Positions 26,346 to 35,790 are shown, numbered from the stretch's first letter. The stretch: DNA of 64,000 bases from Cryobacterium algoritolerans (GCF_004402785.1 NZ_SOFP01000010.1:104476-168475), one strand, 5' to 3'. The notes: generated by a model not told the origin, from the sequence alone. Numbers and translations: made by a program.

Positions 26346-27211
26346 CCACGACCACACTGTCCACCACCCCCGAGGCGGCGCCGGCCGCGACGCCGACCGG
26401 CGCCGGGAAAGACGCGGCGGTCATCCGGCTGAGCGCGGCAGGACTCATCCGTTCGGAGTGGATCAAACTGCGCAGCGTGCGTTCGACCGTCTGGTCGTAC
26501 GCGCTGCTCGTGGCGTTCTCCCTCGGGCTCGCCGCGATCATGTCCGCGTCGCTGGACCTCAGGGGTGCCGACGTCTCCATGGTGCCGGCCGCGAACCAAG
26601 CCACCTTCGTGGCCCAGGCCTCGACCTTCGGGGTGTTCTTCGGACAGCTGATCGTCGCAGTCCTCGGTGTCCTGACCATCAGCGGCGAATACTCCACCGG
26701 CATGATCAGGTCCACCCTGGCCGCGGTGCCGAACCGGCTGCCTGCCCTCTGGGCGAAGGCCGCCGTGCTGTTCGTGACGACCTTCCTGGTGGGTCTGGTC
26801 AGCACCGTCGGGTCCTACCTGGTCTCCTCGGCCGTGCTCTCCGGCAAGGGGTTGCACGCCGGCCTGTTCGAGCCGGCCGTGCTCTTCCCGGTGCTCGGCG
26901 GGGCCCTCTACCTGGGCCTGATCGCGGTCTTCGCCCTCGGAATCGGAACGATCGTGCGCAGCGGCGCCGGCGGCATCGCCGTCGTCCTCGGCATTGTGCT
27001 GCTCGTGCCGATTGTGCTGCAGATGATCCCCGCCGCGTGGGCGACGTCGCTGTTGCCCTACCTGGTCTCCAACGCCGGTATCAACATGTTCGGGCTGATG
27101 TCGTTCAGCCAGGTGCCGATCGAGTGGTGGGTCGACCTGCTCGTCGTGCTCGGCTGGCTCGCGGCCAGCCTGGTCGGCGCCGCGGTGCTGCTGAAGCGGC
27201 GGGACGCGTAG
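26342..27211 (+). CDS. ABC-2-type transporter permease
   Basis: This 289-residue membrane protein has a charged, Ala/Thr-rich N-terminus (about 30 residues), the GLIRSEWIKLRSVRSTVW pre-helix typical of ABC-2 permeases, and six hydrophobic segments. It forms the membrane part for the upstream ATPase, with which it overlaps by 4 bp. The substrate is unknown. Confidence 0.88.
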   Translation: MTTTTLSTTPEAAPAATPTGAGKDAAVIRLSAAGLIRSEWIKLRSVRSTVWSYALLVAFSLGLAAIMSASLDLRGADVSMVPAANQATFVAQASTFGVFFGQLIVAVLGVLTISGEYSTGMIRSTLAAVPNRLPALWAKAAVLFVTTFLVGLVSTVGSYLVSSAVLSGKGLHAGLFEPAVLFPVLGGALYLGLIAVFALGIGTIVRSGAGGIAVVLGIVLLVPIVLQMIPAAWATSLLPYLVSNAGINMFGLMSFSQVPIEWWVDLLVVLGWLAASLVGAAVLLKRRDA

Positions 27212-27221
27212 AGTCCACAGG

Positions 27222-28610
27222 ATGACGCACCCGCAGCTCGCCCCCGGGCGGCCTCCCCGGCCTCCCGGGGGTGAACTGCGCCTGCCGACACCGCCCGGCG
27301 TGGCCCGGCGGTTCTGGACGCGGCATCCATGGCTGACCGATTCGCTCGTCGCCGCCGTGTACTTCGTGCCGATGGCGATCACCGTCCTGATCGACCTGAT
27401 GGCGGCCGGCGGGCTGGTCCGGCCTGCCGCCATGGTTGTGACCGTTGTCGTGACCGTCGTGCTCACCGCCGCGCTGCTCTTCCGCCGGCACGCCCCGCTG
27501 CTCCTGCTCTGGGTCGCGTGCGCCGGGCTGCTCGCGTCGTTCCCGAGCCAGGGGCAGGGCGATACCGTGCCCGTCCTGATCGCGCTCTACGCGGTGGCGG
27601 TCTACCGCAGCGTGCGCAGCGCCTGGTTCGGGCTCATCGCCGCCGCCGGCGTCGCGGCGCTCGGCGCGTACCTGGCCGACGGCGCGGCCTATGCGGCCTG
27701 GCCCAGCGTGGCCGGCCAGTATGCGATCCTCATGCTCGCGGCCACCCTCCTCGGCGTCACGATCGGCGACCGCAAACGGTACGTCGCCGCCCTGGTCAAC
27801 CTTGCCGCCCAACTCGCCAGGGAACGCGACCAGCAGGCCCAGCTGGCCCGGGTGACCGAACGGGGCCGGATCGCCAGGGAGATGCACGACATCGTCGCGC
27901 ACAGCCTCTCGGTTATGGTCGCGCTCGCCGACGGTGCCGACGCGCTGCTGGACAAGGACCCGGAGCGGTCCAGAACAGCGATGCGCGAGGTCGCGGCTAC
28001 CGGCCGCAGCTCGATGACCGAGATGCGCCGCCTGCTCGGGGTGCTGGCCGAAGACCCGGCAGACCCGGCAGATCCGGCAGGCCTGGCAGGCCTGGCAGGC
28101 CTGCTAGGCCCGGCAGGCCCGGCAGGCCCGGCAGGCCCGGCAGACCCGGCAGGCCTGGCAGATCTGGATTCGGCGGAGACGGGCACCGCGGATGCCCCCC
28201 TGAACCCCCAGCCAGGGGCCGATCAGCTGGTCGACCTGGTTGACTCGTTCCGGTCCGCCGGGCTCCCGGCACGACTGGAACTCAGCGGCCGGATCCCGGC
28301 CAACCCGGGCCTGCAGCTCACGATCTACCGGATCGTGCAGGAATCCCTGACGAACGCGCTGCGCTACGCCGCCGAGCCGACGCTGGTCTCGGTGCGGCTG
28401 GCGTCGACGCCCGGCCTGGTCGAGGTGATCGTCGCCGACGACGGTCGGCGCCGGGCCCTGGGCCCGGTCGACCGACCCGGCCGCGGCATCATCGGGCTCC
28501 GCGAGCGGGCCGCGCTCTACGGTGGCACGCTGGAGGCCGCGGTGATCCCCGGCGGCGGGTGGCAGGTGCGGGCCACCATGGACGTGGACGAACCGGAGGC
28601 AGGCGAATGA
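27222..28610 (+). CDS. Two-component sensor histidine kinase (NarL-type partner)
   Basis: This 462-residue kinase has an N-terminal membrane sensor of about five helices (residues 38-180), then a HisKA_3 dimerisation helix with the phosphoacceptor in REMHDIVAHSLSVMV (about 222) and a C-terminal HATPase with GRGIIGLRERAA. Between them is an inserted Pro-Ala-Gly tract (about residues 280-312) of DPA, GLA and GPA tripeptides from 9-bp repeats. It overlaps the response regulator by 4 bp and follows the permease by 10 bp, so the four genes form one operon. Confidence 0.9.
   Translation: MTHPQLAPGRPPRPPGGELRLPTPPGVARRFWTRHPWLTDSLVAAVYFVPMAITVLIDLMAAGGLVRPAAMVVTVVVTVVLTAALLFRRHAPLLLLWVACAGLLASFPSQGQGDTVPVLIALYAVAVYRSVRSAWFGLIAAAGVAALGAYLADGAAYAAWPSVAGQYAILMLAATLLGVTIGDRKRYVAALVNLAAQLARERDQQAQLARVTERGRIAREMHDIVAHSLSVMVALADGADALLDKDPERSRTAMREVAATGRSSMTEMRRLLGVLAEDPADPADPAGLAGLAGLLGPAGPAGPAGPADPAGLADLDSAETGTADAPLNPQPGADQLVDLVDSFRSAGLPARLELSGRIPANPGLQLTIYRIVQESLTNALRYAAEPTLVSVRLASTPGLVEVIVADDGRRRALGPVDRPGRGIIGLRERAALYGGTLEAAVIPGGGWQVRATMDVDEPEAGE
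28055..28165 (+). repeat. 9-bp coding repeats (Gly-Pro-Ala tract) in kinase
   Basis: About twelve 9-bp-type units (GGCAGGCCC, GGCAGGCCT, GACCCGGCA variants) encode a collagen-like GPA/GLA/DPA run between the dimerisation helix and the ATPase domain. Copy number can vary in frame. Confidence 0.85.
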
Positions 28611-29278
28611 CCCAGACCCGAATGCAGACCCGAATCATGCTGGCCGACGACCAGGCCCTGCTCCGCACCGGCTTCCGGATGGTGCTCGAGGCCGAGGACG
28701 ACTTCACCGTCGTGGCCGAGGCCGGCGGCGGCGCCGAGGCGATCGCGCTCGCCGCAAGCGTGCTGCCCGACGTCATCCTGATGGACGTGCGGATGCCCGG
28801 GATCGACGGCATCGAGGCCACCCGGCAGATCACCGCGGCCCGTCCGGACAGCAAGATCATCATCCTCACCACCTTCGACCTCGACGAGTACGCCTTCGGC
28901 GGGCTGCGCGCGGGGGCGCGGGGGTTCCTCCTCAAGGACGCCCAGCCCAGCGAGCTGACGGCGGCCATCCGGGCGGTCGCCTCCGGTGACGCGTCGGTTT
29001 CATCCAGGGTGACCCGGCGCATGCTCGAGCTGTTCGGCTCGAAGCTGCCGGCCGCGGACGACGAGGACGCCTCCCGTCTCGGCGCCCTCACCGAGCGGGA
29101 ACGCGAGGTGTTCCTGGCGATCGCGGAGGGACTCTCGAACCCCGAACTGGCCGAACGGTTCTTCCTCTCCGAGTCGACCGTGAAGAGCCACGTCGGGCGC
29201 ATCCTGGCGAAGCTGGGGCTGCGCGATCGTGTGCACGTCGTCATCCTCGCCTACCGGCTGGGTCTCGTCGGCCGCTGA
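28607..29278 (+). CDS. NarL/LuxR-family response regulator
   Basis: The protein has 223 residues. The receiver domain has the acidic pair in MLADDQALLR, the phospho-Asp in VILMDVRMPG (about 62) and the Lys in FLLKDAQ. The LuxR-type HTH is C-terminal (LTEREREVFLAIAEGLSNPE, then STVKSHVGRILAKL). It is the cognate partner of the overlapping kinase gene (ATGA junction) and probably controls the ABC transporter genes of the same operon. Confidence 0.93.
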   Translation: MTQTRMQTRIMLADDQALLRTGFRMVLEAEDDFTVVAEAGGGAEAIALAASVLPDVILMDVRMPGIDGIEATRQITAARPDSKIIILTTFDLDEYAFGGLRAGARGFLLKDAQPSELTAAIRAVASGDASVSSRVTRRMLELFGSKLPAADDEDASRLGALTEREREVFLAIAEGLSNPELAERFFLSESTVKSHVGRILAKLGLRDRVHVVILAYRLGLVGR

Positions 29279-29398
29279 CGCCGCGCCCGTTTTCGCACGG
29301 CGCTCCGGCGCCGGCGGGCGCGGGCTGCCGGTACAGGCGCGGGGCGGATGCCGCGGCACGCGTTTCGCTCCGACCGGTGCGGCCAATAAGCTCGGGGA

Positions 29399-30355
29399 AT
29401 GCGCACCTTCTACCCAGAGATCGAACCCTACGAAACCGGAATGCTCGAGGTCGGTGACGGGCAGGCCATCTACTGGGAGGCATCCGGAAACCCGGACGGC
29501 AAGCCGGCGGTCTACCTGCACGGGGGACCGGGCGGCGGCTCGAGCCCCAAGCAGCGGCGGGTGTTCGACCCCGACAAGTACCGCATCATCCTCTTCGACC
29601 AGCGCGGCTGCGGCCAGAGCACGCCGCACGCGAGCGAAGCGGATGCCGACCTCGCCACGAACACCACCTGGCATCTCGTCGCCGACATCGAGAAACTGCG
29701 CGAACACCTCGGCATCGACCGCTGGCTGGTCTGCGGCGGCTCATGGGGAAGTTCCCTCGCCCTCGCGTACGCCCAGACCCACCCCGACCGGGTCGCCGAA
29801 CTCGTGCTGCGCGGCATCTTCACCCTGCGGCCGGTCGAACTCGACTGGTTCTACGAGGGTGGCGCCGCGGCGATCTACCCGGACCTCTGGGAAGACTTCA
29901 TCGCGCCGGTGCCGACCGACGAACGGGGCCGCCTGATCGAGGCCTACGGCCGGCTGCTGCACGACCCGGACCGGGCCGTCCGGGAACGCGCCGGGGTCGC
30001 CTGGTCGACCTGGGAGTCCTCGACCATCACGTTGCTCCAGCAGCCCGAGACGATCGCCCGGTTCACCGAACCGTCCTTCGCCGTCGCCTTCGCCCGGATC
30101 GAGAACCACTACTTCACCAACCGGGGCTGGTTCGAGCCGAACCAGCTGATTCGCGACGCCGACCGGCTCAAAGACATCCCCGGCGTGATCGTGCAGGGCC
30201 GCTACGACATGTGCACCCCGGCCTTCACCGCCTGGGAGCTGCACCAGGCCTGGCCGGAGGCGGAGTTCCGCCTGATCCCCGACGCCGGCCACTCGTTCGA
30301 CGAACCCGGAAACCTGGACGCGATCATCGAGGCGACGGACCGTTTCGCAGGGTAA
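29399..30355 (+). CDS. pip: Proline iminopeptidase
   Basis: This 318-residue alpha/beta-hydrolase of family S33 cleaves N-terminal proline from peptides. Hallmarks are YLHGGPGGGSSP (oxyanion hole), DQRGCGQSTPH, nucleophile Ser at about 115 in GGSWGS, the Asp in GRYDMCTP and the His in AGHSFDEP. The length is typical and it is cytoplasmic. It is a single gene with a ribosome site CGGGG close to the ATG. Confidence 0.93.
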   Translation: MRTFYPEIEPYETGMLEVGDGQAIYWEASGNPDGKPAVYLHGGPGGGSSPKQRRVFDPDKYRIILFDQRGCGQSTPHASEADADLATNTTWHLVADIEKLREHLGIDRWLVCGGSWGSSLALAYAQTHPDRVAELVLRGIFTLRPVELDWFYEGGAAAIYPDLWEDFIAPVPTDERGRLIEAYGRLLHDPDRAVRERAGVAWSTWESSTITLLQQPETIARFTEPSFAVAFARIENHYFTNRGWFEPNQLIRDADRLKDIPGVIVQGRYDMCTPAFTAWELHQAWPEAEFRLIPDAGHSFDEPGNLDAIIEATDRFAG

Positions 30356-30364
30356 CTTTCCCCC

Positions 30365-30949
30365 ATGACGTTCAACGGCAACGCGAGCATCGGCGGCGGC
30401 CGGGTCAGCACGCGGGGCCGGAACACGGGGATCGCCGTGGGCGGCGACGGGCGGGGCGTGATCGCCCTGTTCCTGCACTCGCAGTTCCTCGGCGTCGACC
30501 TGACCGGCCTCGCCGGTGGGGGCCAGCCGGCCGCCGAGTCGAGGAGCGTCTCGGATCTCGCCGAGTGCACGACCGGCGCGCAGGCGAATGCCGACGGGGG
30601 CTGCCGGATGAAGGGCGCCGCGGCCTCGCTCGACACCTACTGGGCGGCGGAACTGCCCCAGCACGGGGTCGACTACCGGCAGCCGCAGCCGGTCGCGCTC
30701 TTCACCGGCCGCACCGACACCGGTTGTGGCGCCGCGTCTGCCGCCACCGGCCCGTTCTACTGCCCACCGGATGCGACCATCTACCTCGACACCGCATTCT
30801 TCGACGACCTGCGCACCCGGTTCGGTTCATCCGGCGGGCCGCTCGCCGAGATGTACGTGATCGCCCACGAGTGGGGCCACCACGTGCAGAACCTGACCGG
30901 CGTGCTGGCCCAGTCACAGGACGGCCAGACCGGGGCCGCCGAACTCTAG
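30365..30949 (+). pseudogene. Neutral zinc metallopeptidase (YpfJ-like), C-terminally truncated
   Basis: The 194 residues match the first two thirds of the Zn_peptidase (YpfJ) family. There is a Gly-rich N-terminus, a hydrophobic segment, CGAASAATGPFYCPPDATIY and the metal-binding HEWGHHVQNLTG (first His about 168). The family is usually near 290 residues, and the region after the HExxH that should contain the third ligand Glu (in an ELQADC-like block) is missing: the frame stops at GAAEL. Another frame just beyond reads EADC at about 30958-30970, which hints at an old frameshift or deletion. It is probably inactive. Confidence 0.65.
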
Positions 30950-31003
30950 AACCGGGGAGGCGGACTGCCGCCACGACCGGCGCCCGCCGTCTCGCCCACA
31001 ATT

Positions 31004-31031
31004 CCCCCGATTTGCCCCCGAATGGGGGTAT
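31004..31031 (+). promoter_or_regulatory. Two-part G/C-block element at left end of glycan locus
   Basis: CCCCCGATTTG (31004-31014) is followed directly by CCCCCGAATGGGGG (31015-31028, a dyad with GAAT loop) and TAT. The same 11-mer and a 16-mer identical from CCCC to GGGGGTAT occur on the minus strand at 62331-62288, upstream of the initiating sugar transferase. Here the element lies 192 bp upstream of the DUF4082 gene start, within a 273-bp gap that otherwise shows only a 7-bp hairpin at 31175-31193. Confidence 0.6.
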
Positions 31032-31222
31032 ACGAGCACCCCTGACCTATGGCATTCTCTGTTTTGTGAGCGAATCTCAACTCCCGTCGGCACTTACCCT
31101 CCCTCGGATTTCGTGAACACACGCTGGATCGGCATCCACTTCGCCTAGCTACCCCGACGGAGTCCAGCAACGGCGGTCGTTACCCGAACGACCACAGCCT
31201 CCCGGGATGTCTTGGAGTACTT

Positions 31223-34200
31223 GTGTCGACCTTGAAAAGTGGATTCTTCCGCAAAAATCCGGCGCCCCGAACGCCGGCCAACCGACTGAGTGCTCTCTCG
31301 GCGAGCGCGATGATGATGGCCACAGTCCTCGTTTCGGCTGTCTTTGCCGGGGCGACGCCGGCGATGGCGGCGACCGGATGCGGCGTTGCCGCCAACCCGA
31401 TCCTCTGCGAGAACGCGCTCCCGGGCACCAGCCCCACGGTCTGGGATATCAACGACTCGGGCGATTCCACTATTCAGGGCTTCTCGACGGATATCAGCGT
31501 CAACGTCGGCACGACCGTCGCGTTCAAGGTGCTCACCCCGGCGCGCGCCTACACGATCGACATCTACCGGACGGGCTGGTACCAGGGACTGGGCGCGCGG
31601 AAAGTAGCCACCGTCAGCCCCTCTGCGACCCTGCCCCAGAGCCAGCCCGCATGTCTGAGCGATGCGCCGACGGGCCTGTACGATTGCGGGAACTGGGCGG
31701 TATCCGCCTCCTGGCCGGTGCCGGCCGATGCCGTTTCCGGGGTCTACTTCGCGCTCCTGACCCGCACCGATACCGGCGGCCAGAGCCACATCACCTTCGT
31801 CGTGCGCAACGAGGCCAGCCGTTCCGCCGTGCTCTTCCAGACCTCGGACTCGACCTGGCAGGCCTACAACAACTACGGCGGTTCCAGCCTGTACCAGGGT
31901 GGGCCGGTCGGTCGTGCCTACAAGGTCAGCTACAACCGTCCGTTTGCGACCCGTGGTGTGAGCGGTGGCCGGGACTTCTACTTCAGTAACGAATTCCCTC
32001 TGGTGCGGTTTCTGGAGAAGAACGGCTACGACGTCTCGTATTTCAGCAACGTGGACACGGACCGGCTCGGCTCGGCCCTGCTGAACCACAAGGTCTTCCT
32101 GTCGGTCGGGCACGATGAGTACTGGTCCGGCGCCCAGCGTGCCAACGTCGAGGCAGCGCGCGACGCCGGGGTGAACCTGCAGTTCCTCTCCGGCAACGAG
32201 GCATACTGGCGCACCCGCTATGAACCCTCGGCTGCGGGTGCCGCGCCCTACCGCACCCTGGTCTCCTACAAGGAGACCAAGGACAACGCCAAGATCGACC
32301 CGTCGCCCCAGTGGACGGGAACCTGGCGGGACCCTCGCTATGCTTCGCAGGCGAATGGGGCCGGTCTGCCCGAAAACGCTTTGTCCGGCACGCTCTACCA
32401 GTCGAACTTCTCCGACCTTCCGGTGACGGTGTCAGCGGCGGAGGGTAAGAATCGTCTCTGGCGGAACACCAGTCTGACCGGTCTTGCCCCCGGGACGACC
32501 GCAGCGCTCGCCCCACACACCATCGGCTACGAATCCGATGAAGACCTCGACAACGGATTCCGCCCCGCCGGCCAGATCCGGCTGTCGACCACCACGGGCG
32601 CCGTCCCTGAATACCTGCAGGACTTCGGTAACACCGTTGCCGCAGGAACGACCACGCACCACCTGACGATGTACCGCGCGGCCAGCGGAGCACTCGTGTT
32701 CTCGGCCGGAAGCATCCAATGGTCCTGGGGTCTCGACGAGACCCACGACGGTGCAGGCGCGGCCGCGGACCTGCGCATGCAGCAGGCACAGGTCAACCTC
32801 CTCGCGGACATGGGGGCCCAGCCCGCCACGCTATCCGTCGGCCTCATCGCGGCAACGGCGAGCACCGATACGACTGCGCCCACGGTTACCGTGACCTCGC
32901 CGGCGTCAGGATCGTCGGTGGCCAACGGGACGTCCGTCACCCTCAACGGCACGGCCACCGACGTCGGCGGTGTCGTCGCCGGAGTCGAGGTCTCGACCGA
33001 TGGCGGTGTCAGCTGGCACCCGGCGACCGGCACCACGACGTGGTCATACACCTACCTCCAGCGCGGCGTCGGCGCGCAGAGCATCCGTGTGCGCGCGGTT
33101 GATGACAGTCTGAACCGACCGGCCACTCCGACACTGGTCGGGATCACGAGCACCGGGCCGTACTCCGTCTTCGGAGCCCAGGTTCCGTCCCTGCCGGATT
33201 CCGGCGACACTTCGGCCGTTGAGCTGGGGCTGCGCTTCACTGCTTCCCAGAACGGCTACCTCACCGGCGTTCGCTTCTACAAGAGCCTGGCGAACACCGG
33301 AATCCACACGGGGTCCCTGTGGAGTTCGACCGGTGTTCGCCTCGCCACGGTGACGTTCGGGAACGAGAGTGCGTCCGGGTGGCAGAGCGCGACCTTCACC
33401 TCAGCGGTCCAGGCGACCACCGGTACCTCCTACACGGTGTCCTACTCGGCGCCGAAGGGCCGCTATGCGGCCGCTGCGTATTACTGGTCCTACCGCGGGG
33501 TGACGAGTGCGCCCCTCGGCGTCGCCGGCGGCTTCGGAACCGCGCCGGCCGGCGTCTACAGCACCAACGGGTCCTTCCCCGTCGACAGCTACCAGCAGGG
33601 CAACTACTTCGTCGACGCCATCTTCGACGCCACCGACAACTCGCCGCTGGTCGCCACCGGCCAATCGCCGCTTCCCGGCTCGTCCAGTGTCCCGGCCAAT
33701 TCGACCATCAGCGCGGTGCTCTCCAAGGATCCCGACCCGGCGTCGATCAGCTTCAAACTCGTCGATCAGCTGGGGGTATCCGTGGCCGGCAGCACCGGCT
33801 ACACGGCCGCCACTCGAACGGCGACGTTCACGCCGTCGAATGCTTTGAACGGATTCGTCACGTATTCCGTCACCCTGACCGCCAAGGACACCTCGGGGCT
33901 GGCACTGTCCTCCGGGGGGACCTGGTCATTCACCACCGTCCGTCCACCTGCGGCCGACGGGATCTGCCCGTGCAATATATTCACTGACGCAACGGTGCCG
34001 ACCATCCTTCAGGTCTCCGACAACGCGATGCTGACGTTGGGCGTTCGCTTCTCGAGCACCGCTGCGGGAACAATCTCAGGCATTCGGTTCTATAAGAGCG
34101 CCGGCAACACCGGCACGCACACTGGGACGCTCTGGACGTCCACCGGCACGCAGCTGGCTACGGCCACGTTCGCCGGTGAAAGCACGTCCGGCTGGCAGAC

Positions 34201-35713
34201 CGTGAACTTCGGCACCCCGGTGACCATCACCCCGAACACCGAGTACATCGCGTCCTACCGCACACCCCTCGGAACGTATTCGGCTTCGCCGGGGGTGTTC
34301 AGCGGTTCGGGCATCACCAGGGGCCCGCTCGTCGCCGGCACCAACGCCGGTTCGTACGTCTACGCGGATGCCTTCCCCTCCTCGCGGTCATCGACCAGCT
34401 ACCTCGTCGACGTCATCTTTAATCGTGCCCCCGACCCGATCACGGTCGTCAGCCTGACGCCGGCGAACGGTGCGACGAGCGTCGCCCCCGCGTCCGCCAT
34501 CGCCGTCCGACTCTCCACGGCCGTCAAGACCGGGTACTCCCTGACCGCGAACAACGCGGGCACGGCCATCGCCGGGTCGACCGCGCTGTCCAGCGACGGC
34601 ACGACGATCACCCTCACGCCGTCGCAGCCCCTGCCCAATGGGGCCACCGTGAACGTGAGCCTGAGCAACGTGACCTCGACCCAGGGGGTGGCGCTCGCCA
34701 ACCAGGCCTGGTCGTTCACCGTCGCGGCGGCCGGAGGACAAGTAACCACGTACAGCCTGTTCGGCAGTGACATTCCCGCCTCGCTCTCGGCCGCCGGGGA
34801 CACCTCGGCGGTGGAACTCGGGGTGTCCTTCACTCCTTCGCAAGATGGCACCGTCTCCGCGATCCGCTTCTTCAAGGGGACAGGCAACGACGGCACCCAC
34901 ACGGGCTCCATCTGGTCCTCGGCCGGCGTGCGCCTGGCCACCGTGACCTTCGCCGGTGAGACGGCAAGCGGATGGCAGACCGCCCAACTGAGCACGCCGC
35001 TCGCCCTGTCCGCCGGCCAGACCTACGTCGCGTCGTACCTCGCCCCACAGGGCCGGTATTCATCGACCCCCGCCTACTTCGCCCAGGCGAAGACCGTCGG
35101 CCCCCTGACGGCGCCGATGAGCGGCAACGGCCGTTATCTCTACGGTGCCACCGGTGGATTCCCCACGTACTCCTGGAACGGCACCAACTACTTCGTCGAC
35201 GTGGTCTTCGCCGTCACACCGCCGCCGCCGCCGCCGACACCGGTCCCTGGCCTCTCGATCTTCCCGTCGACGAGCACACCGGCGAACCTTGCCTGGCCTG
35301 ACGCCTCGCCGGTGCAGTTGGGCGTGCGATTCACGACCACGGTGGCCGGCACCGTGACGGGCATCCGGTACTATCGGGGACCGACCGACACCGGTGCGCA
35401 CCAGGGTTCGCTCTGGTCCGGCACCGGGACCCTCCTCGCCTCCGGCACTCTCGCGCCGTCAACCACGGCCGGGTGGCAGGACCTCTACTTCGCGACGCCG
35501 GTCGCGGTGCAGGCGGGGGTGGAATACCGAGCGAGCTACTACGCCACGGCCGGTTCCTACGCCATCGACCTGAATGGGCTTGCCGCTTCGGTCACGAACG
35601 GCCCTCTCGCCACGGTCGCAAACGGCGGCGCCTACAGCTATTCGACCGGATTCCCGGACCGGACCGCCAGCCACAACTACTGGGTTGACGTGCACTTCGT
35701 TACCGCACCGTAG
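31223..35713 (+). CDS. Large secreted protein: N,N-dimethylformamidase-like domain, Ig-like and four DUF4082 domains
   Basis: The protein has 1496 residues. GTG 31223 follows TTGGAG. The signal peptide ends near 48 (ATPAMA). Residues about 50-540 match the C-terminal domain of the N,N-dimethylformamidase large subunit, with SVGHDEYWSGAQR and LSGNEAYWRTRY. An Ig-like module (about 548-640) follows, then DUF4082 (647-795), SbsA-type Ig (800-905), DUF4082 (910-1065), Ig (1070-1170), DUF4082 (1175-1330) and DUF4082 (1343-1496). Each DUF4082 repeats a G-x-H-x-G-x-LW and SGWQ pattern. It lies outside the cell, at the head of the glycan locus and under a locus-specific element, so it probably binds or modifies the polymer. 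Enzymatic activity is unproven. Confidence 0.85.
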   Translation: MSTLKSGFFRKNPAPRTPANRLSALSASAMMMATVLVSAVFAGATPAMAATGCGVAANPILCENALPGTSPTVWDINDSGDSTIQGFSTDISVNVGTTVAFKVLTPARAYTIDIYRTGWYQGLGARKVATVSPSATLPQSQPACLSDAPTGLYDCGNWAVSASWPVPADAVSGVYFALLTRTDTGGQSHITFVVRNEASRSAVLFQTSDSTWQAYNNYGGSSLYQGGPVGRAYKVSYNRPFATRGVSGGRDFYFSNEFPLVRFLEKNGYDVSYFSNVDTDRLGSALLNHKVFLSVGHDEYWSGAQRANVEAARDAGVNLQFLSGNEAYWRTRYEPSAAGAAPYRTLVSYKETKDNAKIDPSPQWTGTWRDPRYASQANGAGLPENALSGTLYQSNFSDLPVTVSAAEGKNRLWRNTSLTGLAPGTTAALAPHTIGYESDEDLDNGFRPAGQIRLSTTTGAVPEYLQDFGNTVAAGTTTHHLTMYRAASGALVFSAGSIQWSWGLDETHDGAGAAADLRMQQAQVNLLADMGAQPATLSVGLIAATASTDTTAPTVTVTSPASGSSVANGTSVTLNGTATDVGGVVAGVEVSTDGGVSWHPATGTTTWSYTYLQRGVGAQSIRVRAVDDSLNRPATPTLVGITSTGPYSVFGAQVPSLPDSGDTSAVELGLRFTASQNGYLTGVRFYKSLANTGIHTGSLWSSTGVRLATVTFGNESASGWQSATFTSAVQATTGTSYTVSYSAPKGRYAAAAYYWSYRGVTSAPLGVAGGFGTAPAGVYSTNGSFPVDSYQQGNYFVDAIFDATDNSPLVATGQSPLPGSSSVPANSTISAVLSKDPDPASISFKLVDQLGVSVAGSTGYTAATRTATFTPSNALNGFVTYSVTLTAKDTSGLALSSGGTWSFTTVRPPAADGICPCNIFTDATVPTILQVSDNAMLTLGVRFSSTAAGTISGIRFYKSAGNTGTHTGTLWTSTGTQLATATFAGESTSGWQTVNFGTPVTITPNTEYIASYRTPLGTYSASPGVFSGSGITRGPLVAGTNAGSYVYADAFPSSRSSTSYLVDVIFNRAPDPITVVSLTPANGATSVAPASAIAVRLSTAVKTGYSLTANNAGTAIAGSTALSSDGTTITLTPSQPLPNGATVNVSLSNVTSTQGVALANQAWSFTVAAAGGQVTTYSLFGSDIPASLSAAGDTSAVELGVSFTPSQDGTVSAIRFFKGTGNDGTHTGSIWSSAGVRLATVTFAGETASGWQTAQLSTPLALSAGQTYVASYLAPQGRYSSTPAYFAQAKTVGPLTAPMSGNGRYLYGATGGFPTYSWNGTNYFVDVVFAVTPPPPPPTPVPGLSIFPSTSTPANLAWPDASPVQLGVRFTTTVAGTVTGIRYYRGPTDTGAHQGSLWSGTGTLLASGTLAPSTTAGWQDLYFATPVAVQAGVEYRASYYATAGSYAIDLNGLAASVTNGPLATVANGGAYSYSTGFPDRTASHNYWVDVHFVTAP

Positions 35714-35790
35714 GCAATCCCATCCCACCCCATCACGTACGCACGAGTCACCGAAAGAACCGAAACCACAGAAACCCTTGGGGGGAACGG

